Positions 45,001-53,865 are shown, numbered from the stretch's first letter. The stretch: DNA of 64,000 nucleotides from Paludibacter sp. (GCA_028692715.1 JAQUWU010000021.1:1-64000), one strand, 5' to 3'. Notes: generated from the letters alone by a model not told the origin. Numbers and translations: made by a program.

Positions 45001-45632
45001 AATTATTTATTTTATATATTTAATTGGATTTGACACTAAGTAAATGGAACAAATTAATGTACCATTTAGAAACATTAATAGAACGCTGATTTTCGCTGAT
45101 TTATCGGAAAATGAAAGATAAAACAAAACGGATTTTCCTTGCCTTCGGCAAGTTGATTAAGACGCAACTATCTGTAAATCATTCCGATTTATCGGAATTC
45201 AAATTCGTTTTTTCAAATCCACTCTATCAGTGAAAATTGCGCCTGCCTGTAGCAGACAGGTTCTATTCTTAAATATTTTCATGCAAAATACGACATTATT
45301 TGTTGTCAATTACTTATATGATTACTATCAATTAAAAAAAAACGATTTACACGAACCAAAGGTCAATGACCAACGAAAGATGATTTTCACTAAAAATTCA
45401 TATTTAAAATTCGTATAAGTTACTGAAATTATTGGCTTTATAAATGATTTATATATTTTGTTAAACTGACAAAATAGGGTTTAATACTTATAGTTACTTT
45501 TGCGCATAATCATATATAATTATTATTCTAACAAATAAACATAAATCATTAAAATAAGTTCACAATTTTTTGGTTATTTTCAACTACTTGCTAAAATATC
45601 TTTTTTTGCAGCAATATTTAAAAATAAAATAG
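45001..45632. other. Gene-free spacer rich in repeats before metK
   Basis: A CTGCCTGTAGCAGACAGG palindrome lies at about 45243-45260 and belongs to the CTGCAGCAGG family found at 49026, 52043 and 55137. CAAAATACGACATTAT (45284-45299) repeats 3751-3766. TTCCGATTTATCGGAA (45184-45199) is another short palindrome. No gene is supported. Confidence 0.6.
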
Positions 45633-45640
45633 TATTTTTG
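45633..45640 (+). promoter_or_regulatory. -7 box of metK
   Basis: TATTTTTG fits TAnnTTTG. The predicted start is near 45647, just before the first stem of the riboswitch candidate, which places the aptamer at the very 5' end of the transcript. Confidence 0.55.
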
Positions 45641-45652
45641 CAATGTATAAAA

Positions 45653-45699
45653 TGTGGAGAGATTTGGACAGCTTGCAACCACAGAAAAAAATGCTAAAT
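45653..45699 (+). promoter_or_regulatory. SAM-II-like riboswitch upstream of metK
   Basis: The sequence has the conserved parts of the SAM-II (SAM-alpha) aptamer in order: P1 5' strand TGTGG, then GATTTGG, TTGCAA, P1 3' strand CCACA and GCTAAA (45693-45698), spanning only 47 bases. SAM-II forms an H-type pseudoknot that binds S-adenosylmethionine, the product of the enzyme encoded downstream. It lies about 150 bases from the start codon, farther than usual for SAM-II. Known examples are mainly from Alphaproteobacteria and Bacteroidota. Confidence 0.78.
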
Positions 45700-45817
45700 C
45701 GCAACTTCTTTTCTGCCCTTTACAAAGTCCTACATGCTTTCCCGTTTAATTTCCGAGATTTTCAAAACAATTGTATCAACATTACCGTTTCAGTTTAATG
45801 TTTGTTTTTAGAGCAAA

Positions 45818-45848
45818 CGTAAATCGTAAATCGTAAAATCGTAAATTA
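45818..45848 (+). repeat. Tandem CGTAAAT repeat before metK
   Basis: Four near-perfect copies of the heptamer CGTAAAT end three bases before the start codon, one with an extra A. It is one of several short tandem repeats placed right before genes in this window. Confidence 0.7.
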
Positions 45849-45851
45849 AAA

Positions 45852-47132
45852 ATGGGATATTTATTTTCTTCCGAATCGGTATCGGAAGGTCATCCAGACA
45901 AAGTTGCCGATCAAATTTCAGACGCCATACTTGATAATTTTTTGGCGCAAGACAAAAGCTCCAAAGTAGCTTGTGAAACCTTAGTAACCACAGGACAAGT
46001 TGTATTAGCCGGCGAAGTAAAATCAACTGCTTACGTAAACGTTCAGGAAGTAACACGTAAAGTCATTAATCGTATCGGTTACACCAAAAGTGAGTATAAA
46101 TTCGATGGTGATTCATGTGGTATTTTCTCTGCCTTACACGAACAATCAACCGATATTAATCAAGGAGTTGAACGCTTAAATCCAATGGATCAAGGTGCAG
46201 GCGACCAGGGTATGATGTTTGGTTATGCCAGCAATGAAACAAAAAATCTTATGCCTATCGCATTGGATTTATCACACGCATTAGTGGAAGAACTAGCCGC
46301 CATTCGTCGTGAAGGAAAATTTATGACTTACCTCCGCCCCGATTCAAAATCGCAAGTAACAATAGAATACGATGATAACAATCAACCTGTAAAAGTTCAT
46401 ACTTTAGTTGTTTCTACGCAACACGATGATTTTGTGAAACCCACTGCCACTAAATCGCAGGCCGAAGCCGACGAAGAAATGCTTTCAACCATCCGCAAAG
46501 ATGTGAAAGACATTCTGATTCCACGTGTAAAAGCATTGGATGTACAATTTGCACACCTTTTCAAAGAGGATTATGTATTACACGTAAACCCAACGGGAAA
46601 ATTTGTCATTGGAGGACCGCACGGCGATACCGGATTAACAGGACGTAAAATCATTGTAGATACTTATGGTGGAAAAGGTGCCCATGGTGGTGGTGCTTTC
46701 TCAGGAAAAGATCCATCCAAAGTAGATCGTTCGGCAGCTTATGCAGCCCGTCATATTGCAAAAAATATTGTAGCAGCAGGACTTGCCAATGAAGTGTTGG
46801 TACAGGTAGCGTATGCTATTGGCGTGGCAAAACCAATGAATTTATACGTAAACACTTACGGAACTGCTCAGATAAAACTGAATGATGCCGAAATCGCTAC
46901 AAAAATTGAAAAATTGTTCGACATGCGTCCAAAAGCTATAGAAGAACGATTGAAATTACGTTTTCCCATTTACGAAGAAACTGCCTCTTACGGTCATGTA
47001 GGTCGTACTCCGGTAACTGTTACCAAAGTATTTAAAGATGGCAATGGTAAAGATTTCACACAAACAGTAGAACTTTTCACCTGGGAAAAAACTGATTTTG
47101 TTGATAAAATAAAAGCTGAATTTGGTTTGTAA
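45852..47132 (+). CDS. metK: S-adenosylmethionine synthetase
   Basis: 426 residues. Signatures: [20 protein letters not shown] at the N-terminus (His for ATP binding), [12 protein letters not shown] (about 118-129), and [20 protein letters not shown] (about 277-296). The enzyme makes S-adenosylmethionine from methionine and ATP. It is slightly longer than the E. coli protein (384) because of an extension between about 150 and 215, which is common in Bacteroidota. A SAM-binding riboswitch candidate lies in its leader, giving feedback control. Confidence 0.97.
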   Translation: MGYLFSSESVSEGHPDKVADQISDAILDNFLAQDKSSKVACETLVTTGQVVLAGEVKSTAYVNVQEVTRKVINRIGYTKSEYKFDGDSCGIFSALHEQSTDINQGVERLNPMDQGAGDQGMMFGYASNETKNLMPIALDLSHALVEELAAIRREGKFMTYLRPDSKSQVTIEYDDNNQPVKVHTLVVSTQHDDFVKPTATKSQAEADEEMLSTIRKDVKDILIPRVKALDVQFAHLFKEDYVLHVNPTGKFVIGGPHGDTGLTGRKIIVDTYGGKGAHGGGAFSGKDPSKVDRSAAYAARHIAKNIVAAGLANEVLVQVAYAIGVAKPMNLYVNTYGTAQIKLNDAEIATKIEKLFDMRPKAIEERLKLRFPIYEETASYGHVGRTPVTVTKVFKDGNGKDFTQTVELFTWEKTDFVDKIKAEFGL

Positions 47133-47157
47133 TATAACCATTCAGAACAATAACTAT

Positions 47158-47192
47158 AAAACCTGTTTCAATTCAATTTGAAACAGGTTTTT
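47158..47192 (+). terminator. Terminator of metK
   Basis: AAACCTGTTTCA pairs with TGAAACAGGTTT across an eight-base loop and is followed by a T-run (TTTTATTG). Confidence 0.93.
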
Positions 47193-47276
47193 TATTGTTT
47201 TGTATACTATTTATGGCTTTTTTTTTCGAGAAATAGCGAGCTATTTGAGAAAAGCAAAGGGGCAAAATGGATTATA

Positions 47277-48920
47277 TCAGTTAATTTTGGATTTAATCCA
47301 ATCTTCCAGATTTTCATCTTTATTCAGGCCTAAATGTATCTTTATCCTTTTCCGACGAACATAAAGAGTGTTTATATTCATGTTCATTAAACTGCAACAA
47401 TCGGTAATATCAATATTCAAACAAATAAGAGCAACAACTACTAAATCAGACTGTGTCATTTTTGGAAATTCATGAAGTAAGTGGACTAATTTCCCATCAT
47501 ATAATTGATTTAGCTCATCAATATAATATTGCCACTCCTTTTCCAAAATCGATTGAGTGGAAATTTCTTTCATAAAATCAACCTGTTTTTCTGGATTCAG
47601 AATATTCATTTTCAACTGATTAATCCGTAGCGTATTATCTATTCGGTTATGAAGTTTAGACAACAATAATTCCCTTTTTTGATTATTCTCAATTTGTTTT
47701 AATTGAACTGCAAACTCCAGTTGTTGCTTTTCTTTGGAGATGATTCCCAGTTTTTTCTTATGTCGGTTTTTAAGAAATAGAATCACCACTGAAATCAACA
47801 GCACAATAATCAGCAGCATAGTAATCACGATAACATTGTTGCGATTTCCAATTCTCAATTTCGTATTTTCCTCCTCTTTTTTGGACACATCATATTGTTT
47901 ATCAATCCGGTATAGTTGACTACGGAATCTCTGTTGAAAAATGGAATCTCTGTCACTATACGCTTTCTCAAAATATTTAAAAGCAAGTGCATTGTTGCCC
48001 TGGTTTTTGGCCAGATAAGCGCAGGCTAGATTTTTTATATTGTTGAAATTTTCTTTCTTGTTTTCATTTATTGAGATTTGATTATAAAAATAAGCAGAAT
48101 CAGCTTTATTTAACACCGAATAAATATAAGAAAGTATCGCAGCGTAATAAGGACGTGACTCGGGAAAATACTTAAACCCCTGCAAAATATATTCTTTTGA
48201 GCGCTCTGCATCTTTATTATAAAGCAATTCACCCTGTCGGGCTAAAATACTATAATAATTGATTGAATCCCCTATTTGCTTTGAAGCCTTCAGAGCCAAA
48301 TTGGAATAATTTAACACCTTATTTAAGGGATAATTTAATTGAAAATACATATCCGATATACTGCGAAAAGCATACGCCTGATACTTTATGTTTTTTGAGA
48401 GTTGAAAATAATGCAGAGAATTGATGAAATACTTAAGTGCCTGATTGTATAATTCGTCTTGCATATAAATGTATGCTATATTAAAATCAATCAAGCCCTT
48501 TAGGTCATTTTCTTCAGTAAGTTGTAATATATTTTCGGCCTCTTTAAATGCTTCCATGGCCATTTTGTTCCTTTGCTCTGTACGTAAAATACAGCCATGC
48601 AAATAATAAGCCGTACCACTGTATTTTGATAAATTACTCTTATCATAATACTCCACTGCAATGTGAATTAAACTATCCGATGTCAAAACTTTATTAAGTT
48701 TATATTGCGCATGTGTATAATGCAGGCACCAGGCTGCATAATCACATTCAGTTAAGTCTTCCGGGTGTTGTATTGTTGACAATAAACTACTTGCACTATC
48801 CGGATTTGAATCCAACAATGCTTCTGCCTGCAATATTATCTTGTTTTTTGTATAATGAGTTTGGCAGGAAAACAAGAACATACAGGTTAAAACAATTCCA
48901 CAATATTGACAGTATTTCAT
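47277..48920 (-). CDS. TPR lipoprotein-anchored regulator with LuxR-like HTH
   Basis: 547 residues. A lipoprotein-like signal (CMFLFSCQ) is followed by about seven tetratricopeptide repeats (roughly 30-340), one membrane helix (VIVITMLLIIVLLISVVILF, about 365-385), a coiled coil and a C-terminal helix-turn-helix: KMTQSDLVVVALICLNIDIT, then NMNINTLYVRRKRIKIHLGL. This layout is widespread in Bacteroidota; the periplasmic TPR part is thought to sense a partner and the cytoplasmic HTH to act on DNA. No target is apparent. The gene is isolated on its strand. Confidence 0.85.
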   Translation of the reverse strand: MKYCQYCGIVLTCMFLFSCQTHYTKNKIILQAEALLDSNPDSASSLLSTIQHPEDLTECDYAAWCLHYTHAQYKLNKVLTSDSLIHIAVEYYDKSNLSKYSGTAYYLHGCILRTEQRNKMAMEAFKEAENILQLTEENDLKGLIDFNIAYIYMQDELYNQALKYFINSLHYFQLSKNIKYQAYAFRSISDMYFQLNYPLNKVLNYSNLALKASKQIGDSINYYSILARQGELLYNKDAERSKEYILQGFKYFPESRPYYAAILSYIYSVLNKADSAYFYNQISINENKKENFNNIKNLACAYLAKNQGNNALAFKYFEKAYSDRDSIFQQRFRSQLYRIDKQYDVSKKEEENTKLRIGNRNNVIVITMLLIIVLLISVVILFLKNRHKKKLGIISKEKQQLEFAVQLKQIENNQKRELLLSKLHNRIDNTLRINQLKMNILNPEKQVDFMKEISTQSILEKEWQYYIDELNQLYDGKLVHLLHEFPKMTQSDLVVVALICLNIDITDCCSLMNMNINTLYVRRKRIKIHLGLNKDENLEDWIKSKIN

Positions 48921-49584
48921 TTCTCAAGGGTTTAAAAAACAAGATTCGGTTTATTGCCAAACAGCAAGTATTAAAAACATAAGAGCATGGCAAATATTTA
49001 TATACAAATGATATATAGCGAAATAGAACCTGCCAGCAGCAGGCAGATTTAATCCCGATAGAATTCTGGAGGATTAAAATATCGGTAAACCGATACGATT
49101 TTAGGGTTACAACTAAATCTTATCTTGCTTGCAAGATTAAATCTGAAACAAATCCTCATTTCAAAGTGAGATTATCAGCTTCAATCAGCTAAATTTGTGT
49201 AAATGCCGTTCGGCATGTTCCATCTGCGTTCTATTCCCTGTCATGTACTAAAATTAAAAACTAAAAAAAAAACTCTCTTGTTTGCTGCTTCAACTCTTTT
49301 CAAACATCAAGAACAAGGATTAAGGGATTCTCAAATAGAAGTACGTTTTACAATAGACTGTTGAATATTTAAAGATACCGCTATCTCAATTTGATCAATA
49401 TTTAACACTTTCCAAAGACCTGTACCAATATATATATTTTAACGTTATCATCTAATTGATATTCTGGCATTTAAATATAATGTAGTGATAGCTTGTACCA
49501 ATATTTTTTTTGGAAGAATGCAATAGCTTATATAACTTTGAATGCAAAAATACCTAATTTATTCTAACTTTAACTAAGGACGCT
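48921..49584. other. Gene-free spacer with REP-like palindrome
   Basis: GAACCTGCCAGCAGCAGGCAG (49026-49046) belongs to the CTGCAGCAGG family. AATCCCGATAGAATTCTGG follows it. No gene is supported; the stretch may carry the promoter for the secreted protein at 49585. Confidence 0.55.
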
Positions 49585-49968
49585 ATGAAACATTCAATTT
49601 TATTTACAGCACTTCTTGCAGTTTTCTCGAGTGGAATTGCCAACGCCACTGAAATTTTGTTAAACAGGAATCCGCCCCCGCCACCAGTACCCCGCATTCT
49701 TAGCTGCAATCAGTCAGTAAGTTTTTATATTCTACCTGTTTCTGCCACAATTGACGAAACAGAATTAACAGTTTATTTCGATACCTCTGTAGGTATTGCC
49801 ACAATAACAGTATATGATGAATGGAATAATGTAATAGCAATGGAAGAGCTTGATACTGATTCCGGCATAAGTTTATCAATACCTTCATCGGATTGGGAAG
49901 CCGGAACTTACACAATTTTCATAAGCTACGAAAATACTAACCTTAACGGTAACTTCCTGATAGAATAA
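49585..49968 (+). CDS. Small secreted protein with an Ig-like (DUF3244-type) domain
   Basis: 127 residues with signal peptide (MKHSILFTALLAVFSSGIAN). A Pro-rich segment (NPPPPPVPR, about 28-36) separates the signal from one beta-sandwich domain: ELTVYFDTSVGIATITVYDE and IPSSDWEAGTYTIFISYENT. The strand pattern fits DUF3244-like domains that are common in Bacteroidota. No catalytic motif. It begins the accessory stretch of small genes. Confidence 0.78.
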   Translation: MKHSILFTALLAVFSSGIANATEILLNRNPPPPPVPRILSCNQSVSFYILPVSATIDETELTVYFDTSVGIATITVYDEWNNVIAMEELDTDSGISLSIPSSDWEAGTYTIFISYENTNLNGNFLIE

Positions 49969-50133
49969 TTCAGGGTTTGTATAATTACGGCATAGTCAAC
50001 TGTATTTTTTTGTTACAGTTTATATATTAATAGTGAATCTGAATCCCTTGAACCTGCTATAGCAGTTCGACTATGCCGAGTTATACTTAATGAATACATT
50101 ATTTTTAGTAATAACCAATAATAAAAACAAATC

Positions 50134-50871
50134 ATGACCGACATTTTGCACAAAGTCAAAGCAAATTTGTATCCTAATTTGCTTACCGACGACCCCAACG
50201 ATTATATTGCACGGGTTATTTCCGAACGTACATTAAACGTAAAAGACATTTGTAAAGTAGCAGTAAGCCGTGGTGGTGCGGCCACTACCGCTGAGGCAAT
50301 GGAACACAATGTGAACCTTTTCATGAAAGAGATGGGCTATCAACTCTCGGATGGTTATTCCATCAATACCGGTTATTTCACCGCTAATACCTTGATAAGA
50401 GGTGTATTTAACAGTCCTGCTGAAACTTTCAATACCGACAAACACGCCATTCTCTATCAGTTCAATCAGGGTGACTTGTTACGAAAAGAATTAGTAAATA
50501 TTTCGGTAGAAATTACAGGAATCGGTGACAGCAGTATTAATATTGCCGAAGTGCTGGATGTAAAAACAGGTTCTGTTAACGACCTGTTAACTCCTAACCG
50601 CAACCTACGTATCAAAGGTTTTAAACTTAAACTCGTAGGTGAAAATCCTGCCGTAGGGGTTTATTTTATCCATCAAACTACCCATGAACGCACGAAGGTA
50701 GAGGCTTCGGAAATAGTGACGAATAACCCCGCCGAACTGATGATAGTAACTCCCTTGTTGGCAGCAGGAACGTATTCGTTAGAGGTTGCCAGTCAATTCT
50801 CAGGCAGCAGTAGCTCTGTGCTGAAAGAACCTAGAACATCCGTATTCGACAAAGTACTAACCGTTCAGTAA
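50134..50871 (+). CDS. HU-like DNA-binding protein with C-terminal DUF4469/Ig-like domain
   Basis: 245 residues. The first 120 (MTDILHKVKANLYPNLLTDD; DICKVAVSRGGAATTAEAME; ELSDGYSINTGYFTANTLIR-like strand) fit the HU/IHF-like domain found in Bacteroides proteins of this class. The rest (DLLTPNRNLRIKGFKLKLVG; LLAAGTYSLEVASQFSG) is an Ig-like DUF4469 domain. It may bind DNA or act as a structural protein; the family has no firmly established function. A strong hairpin follows the gene. Confidence 0.8.
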   Translation: MTDILHKVKANLYPNLLTDDPNDYIARVISERTLNVKDICKVAVSRGGAATTAEAMEHNVNLFMKEMGYQLSDGYSINTGYFTANTLIRGVFNSPAETFNTDKHAILYQFNQGDLLRKELVNISVEITGIGDSSINIAEVLDVKTGSVNDLLTPNRNLRIKGFKLKLVGENPAVGVYFIHQTTHERTKVEASEIVTNNPAELMIVTPLLAAGTYSLEVASQFSGSSSSVLKEPRTSVFDKVLTVQ

Positions 50872-50886
50872 GTCTGGACAAAGTTC

Positions 50887-50924
50887 TTCAGCCACTCTGA
50901 AATCAGGCTTTCGGAGTGGCTGAA
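50887..50924 (+). terminator. Strong hairpin after the HU-like gene
   Basis: TTCAGCCACTCTGAAA pairs with TTTCGGAGTGGCTGAA (16 pairs including one G-U) across a six-base loop. No T-run follows, so it is either a weak terminator or an RNA-stabilising hairpin. Confidence 0.6.
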
Positions 50925-51059
50925 ACCACCCTTTCAGTGTGACCGAAACGAGGGTCTCAGCCGGGCTGAAAAAACCTATAAATAACAAATGCCGAATAGT
51001 TGAGAAAGAATAAACCGAAAATCTTCAATAGAGTAGGTAAAATTATTAAATTAATTAGT

Positions 51060-51515
51060 ATGGCAATATTAAATTTTGTTGGACGCATAAACATTGCAGT
51101 CCGAATAGTGACAGAGAAATATCCCGATGCTAAGCTGTACGAAGCACAAGGAATATCTTCTACAGGTTTGACCACCGATCCACTAAAGATTGATCAACTA
51201 AAGGTCGTTTTTCAAAACAGTAATAACTCAACCGGAATTATCAAATCAACTGGCTGGGGAGAATTTGGAGAACCGGTATTAATTCCTTATCCCTGGTGTG
51301 AAGATGTTGTTATCCATTGGCCGGTAAACATGGATTTGAAAGAAGCCAATCAACTAAAAGAGGCTGCTGGTTACAAAGCACCTTATGGTGCAGTTACACT
51401 TCGTAATCCTTTAGGGCCAAAAATTGGCCATCCCTATTACATTTTTGGAAGTAACCCAAAAGAACCTTACATTTTTGTGGACACGATAACCAAAGAAGTG
51501 CATGCAGGAAGTTAA
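51060..51515 (+). CDS. PepSY-like small protein, unknown function
   Basis: 151 residues, no signal peptide. The C-terminal half (DLKEANQLKEAAGYKAPYGA, then PYIFVDTITKEVHAGS) resembles PepSY-type domains, which often inhibit peptidases; the N-terminal half (NIAVRIVTEKYPDAKLYEAQ) is similar in style. This assignment is tentative. I use the ATG at 51060; a TTG upstream at 51000 in the same frame lies within the recurring leader sequence that also precedes two other small genes, and so is probably not the start. Confidence 0.65.
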   Translation: MAILNFVGRINIAVRIVTEKYPDAKLYEAQGISSTGLTTDPLKIDQLKVVFQNSNNSTGIIKSTGWGEFGEPVLIPYPWCEDVVIHWPVNMDLKEANQLKEAAGYKAPYGAVTLRNPLGPKIGHPYYIFGSNPKEPYIFVDTITKEVHAGS

Positions 51516-51819
51516 TCAGAATAATACCGATTACACAAACAATATAGCCCAATTTCGAACCCGCCTTCTACAGCAAGTTCGTCTTATTGTTCTATTTATT
51601 TGTTCCGATACTCGGAATCTCGAAATACTCGACAAACATTGGCATTAACAACTGTAGGCATTTAAAATGAACCAATTATTTTAAAAGTACAGTTGGAATA
51701 AGATAAAAGGGGCAGTAGTTCTATTTCAATAACATCACTGCTCCATACTATCCTGCTTCCACGTAATTGCATTAAATAGAAATGGAGAATTGAAGCTAGA
51801 AAAATTTAATTAAAAAAAA
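51516..51819. other. Gene-free spacer with a weak palindrome
   Basis: A weak member of the palindrome family lies near 51559 (CGCCTTCTACAGCAAGTTCG). No gene is supported. Confidence 0.5.
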
Positions 51820-51918
51820 AGGTACAGCCGGGTTTGTTTACAGAACAATAGGAAAAAAAATTCCTAATGCCATAATGATGAACAATTTGAAAAATGGATT
51901 CTGTTACCGGCTGTACCT
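51820..51918 (+). ncRNA. Candidate structured RNA with three-way junction
   Basis: The closing stem P1 is AGGTACAGCCGG (51820-51831) with CCGGCTGTACCT (51907-51918), perfect over 12 pairs. Inside it ACAGAA (51840-51845) pairs with TTCTGT (51899-51904), and two small hairpins follow: AGGAA/TTCCT (51850-51854, 51861-51865) and CCAT/ATGG (51870-51873, 51894-51897). No protein is encoded. It could be a regulatory RNA or leader, or a small inverted-repeat element; strand is a guess. Confidence 0.5.
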
Positions 51919-52165
51919 GCTTTTATAAAAAAATATTTATCTGAATTAAAGTACTTTAAATATAGGGATTTGCCCCAAAACCCACTTCATTTTTTTGGCT
52001 AGAACAAAAAGGCGAAGCAAAAAAGGTCAAAACTGCGTCCGCCCTACCTGCAGCAGGCTGGTTCACCGGATGAGATCGATTCGTTAGTATGTGGCTTGGA
52101 TAAAAAAGTAGTTAAGTAACTGTTTTGTTGAAATTTTTAACAAGTAGTTAAAAACAATTATATCT
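51919..52165. repeat. Spacer with a CTGCAGCAGG palindrome
   Basis: ACCTGCAGCAGGCTGGTT (about 52046-52063) is another copy of the palindrome family. Otherwise AT-rich without a gene. Confidence 0.6.
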
Positions 52166-52252
52166 ATGGAAAACCAAATACAACTAATTTTTCAAATTGC
52201 CATTACCTTATCCTTTCTGACAGCCATAACTCTTTTAGTAATTCACATATAA
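52166..52252 (+). CDS. Possible 28-residue single-helix membrane peptide
   Basis: The reading frame MENQIQLIFQIAITLSFLTA ends ITLLVIHI. Almost all of it is one hydrophobic helix with a short acidic start, as in small membrane peptides. No Shine-Dalgarno site is visible. It lies about 140 bases before the cystatin-like gene. Coding status is uncertain. Confidence 0.4.
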   Translation: MENQIQLIFQIAITLSFLTAITLLVIHI

Positions 52253-52395
52253 GACAGAGTAAAAAAATTGAAAAGAGAAAAGAGAAAGAGAAAAATGAGA
52301 ATGCAACAGACAATAAATACGAATAATGAGATAAAAAATACCACCGCGGAAACCGAAAAGCGTTACGAGTAGGCAGAAATTAATACTAAAATAAA

Positions 52396-52671
52396 ATGGA
52401 ATCAAATTTAGCAGGTGGCTGGACTCCGTACAGCACCAAAATTTCGAGTGATGCACAGAAAGCTTTTGATGAGGCTTTTAAAGGATTTGCAGGAGTTCAT
52501 TATACTCCATTAGTAGTCGCCAGTCAAGTAGTTAAAGGAATAAACTATCGCTTTTTCTGCAATGCTCAGATTATTTATCCTAATGCACCCCATCATGGGG
52601 CACTTGTTCAAATCTATAAACCATTAAGTGGACCGGCAATCCTTTCCGCTCCAATCAAACCGGTTGACTAG
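52396..52671 (+). CDS. Cystatin-like small protein
   Basis: 91 residues, no signal peptide. The segment VASQVVKGINYRFFCNAQII has the QxVxG loop of cystatins (Q-V-V-K-G) at about residues 43-47, in the right place after an N-terminal helix (SSDAQKAFDEAFKGFAG) and followed by beta strands to GALVQIYKPLSG. Cystatins inhibit papain-type cysteine proteases; bacterial members of this fold exist, but few have been studied. Cytoplasmic location is expected. The leader sequence shared with two other genes precedes it, and a hairpin (52692-52723) follows. Confidence 0.72.
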   Translation: MESNLAGGWTPYSTKISSDAQKAFDEAFKGFAGVHYTPLVVASQVVKGINYRFFCNAQIIYPNAPHHGALVQIYKPLSGPAILSAPIKPVD

Positions 52672-52691
52672 GCACAATCAACAAAACAGAT

Positions 52692-52723
52692 AGAACAGGT
52701 TAAATTCAAGTTTGACCTGTTCT
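52692..52723 (+). terminator. Hairpin after the cystatin-like gene
   Basis: AGAACAGGTTAAA pairs with TTTGACCTGTTCT (13 pairs including one G-U) across a six-base loop. The following sequence is CTCTTCC rather than a T-run, so strength as a terminator is uncertain. Confidence 0.6.
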
Positions 52724-52872
52724 CTCTTCCCCTTCGTGTATAGTTTAGCAAATTTGGCAAAGTTATCGGCTATATTTAAAGAAAATTCCTAAACCTGCAA
52801 ATACCCATAACTCCGATTGTAAGAAATAAGCATATTTTTACAGATAATCTAAACTCCTTAAATTTAATTATC

Positions 52873-53445
52873 ATGAAAGATGTTACAAGTAAAATTCAGG
52901 AAAGAGATCAAAGGATAAGAACAACTATATTTTTAGATAATTATGGGGCTGTTTATATTTATTCTTTTGCATTTTTATCTCTTATCTTTTCCACTTTATT
53001 TGAAATGCATTGGATAATAATAATCCCAATTGTTGTGTTTTTAATTTATGACATATGGTTTAGATGGATTAGAATAGGATACTGGAGTGAATTTGGCAGA
53101 ACTTATAATGGTACAGTAGAAAGTATTAGAGCGGCAAGTCAATACACCTCGTTTTTTATAGCTTTTATTGCAATTTCATTAAGTTTAGCCGTAAAAAACG
53201 AAATTACAACTGGATTAGAAAGCTTGTTCGATGAAATTATTATTCGATGCTTTGGATTTATTGTGTTATCATTCTCTGGATTAGTTCTTCTATTCATTCC
53301 AATACCCTATTTAGTTAAAGGAGAGAAAAAAGAGCCTTCAAATGCTCTAAAAAACTGCTTTTTTATTGTTTTATTCATGGAAAAAACGATCATCTTAATA
53401 TTAATCTATTTGATAATTCAGATTTTTAAAATATATATAAACTAA
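52873..53445 (+). CDS. Small multi-helix membrane protein, unknown
   Basis: 190 residues with about five hydrophobic helices: AVYIYSFAFLSLIFSTLF, WIIIIPIVVFLIYDIWF, YTSFFIAFIAISLSLAV, IRCFGFIVLSFSGLVLLFIP and IILILIYLIIQIFKIYI. A charged segment (WIRIGYWSEFGRTYNG) separates the second and third. I do not recognise a family. Codon use is like the neighbours. It lies between the cystatin-like and precursor-type genes, and might be a transporter or immunity-type protein for the cluster, which is only a guess. Confidence 0.6.
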   Translation: MKDVTSKIQERDQRIRTTIFLDNYGAVYIYSFAFLSLIFSTLFEMHWIIIIPIVVFLIYDIWFRWIRIGYWSEFGRTYNGTVESIRAASQYTSFFIAFIAISLSLAVKNEITTGLESLFDEIIIRCFGFIVLSFSGLVLLFIPIPYLVKGEKKEPSNALKNCFFIVLFMEKTIILILIYLIIQIFKIYIN

Positions 53446-53532
53446 AAAAACTTTTTTCATGTACTAAACAATTAAATATAAAAAGATAATGCAGAAGCCG
53501 AAAAGCAAGAATAGAGTAGGCAAATATTAAAA

Positions 53533-53748
53533 ATGGAGGTACTTGTTATGGTAACAAAAAATGAATTCCTGGAAATTGTAGAAAAACATCTTACAATTCG
53601 TAACGACGGGTCTGTCTATATTAAAGACCCCGCATTGGCAAAAAAGTATTTGGAATATCTAAGTCAGGTTGCAACAAAAGAAATTCAAAGTAAAATTTTG
53701 GATAATTGTCCTACAACCACTGTAAACATCAAAGATTGTAATAGTTAA
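53533..53748 (+). CDS. Candidate RiPP precursor peptide
   Basis: 71 residues (66 from an alternative ATG at 53548, which has GGAGG nine bases before it). A helical, leader-like part (EFLEIVEKHLTIRNDGSVYI; ALAKKYLEYLSQVATKEIQ) is followed by a short tail NCPTTTVNIKDCNS with two Cys, Asn and Thr, the type of residue radical SAM enzymes alter. It lies 117 bases before a radical SAM gene on the same strand, with a hairpin between. No homology to a named precursor was recognised, so this is an inference from size and position. Confidence 0.55.
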   Translation: MEVLVMVTKNEFLEIVEKHLTIRNDGSVYIKDPALAKKYLEYLSQVATKEIQSKILDNCPTTTVNIKDCNS

Positions 53749-53784
53749 TCAAAATTTATTATTTGAACTGTATTGAAATCTTTT

Positions 53785-53814
53785 AAAAGAGTGGGTTTTA
53801 AAACCTACTCTTTT
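53785..53814 (+). terminator. Attenuator-like hairpin before the radical SAM gene
   Basis: AAAAGAGTGGGTTTT pairs with AAAACCTACTCTTTT in a near-continuous stem (one G-U), followed by ATAGAATTTTTT. A partial terminator here would give more of the upstream peptide than of the enzyme. Confidence 0.6.
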
Positions 53815-53865
53815 ATAGAATTTTTTAATAGAGGCAGCTCAATTCATTAAATTAACCTTATCATC

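Noticed and set aside
47220-47265. AAATAG/CTATTT palindrome as terminator of the TPR regulator
   Set aside because: On the minus strand it is followed by A rather than T, so it lacks the terminator run.
52295-52372. 25-codon frame beginning MRMQQTINTN before the cystatin-like gene
   Set aside because: It ends inside the recurring leader motif; the other copies of the motif do not preserve this frame, so I treat it as leader sequence.
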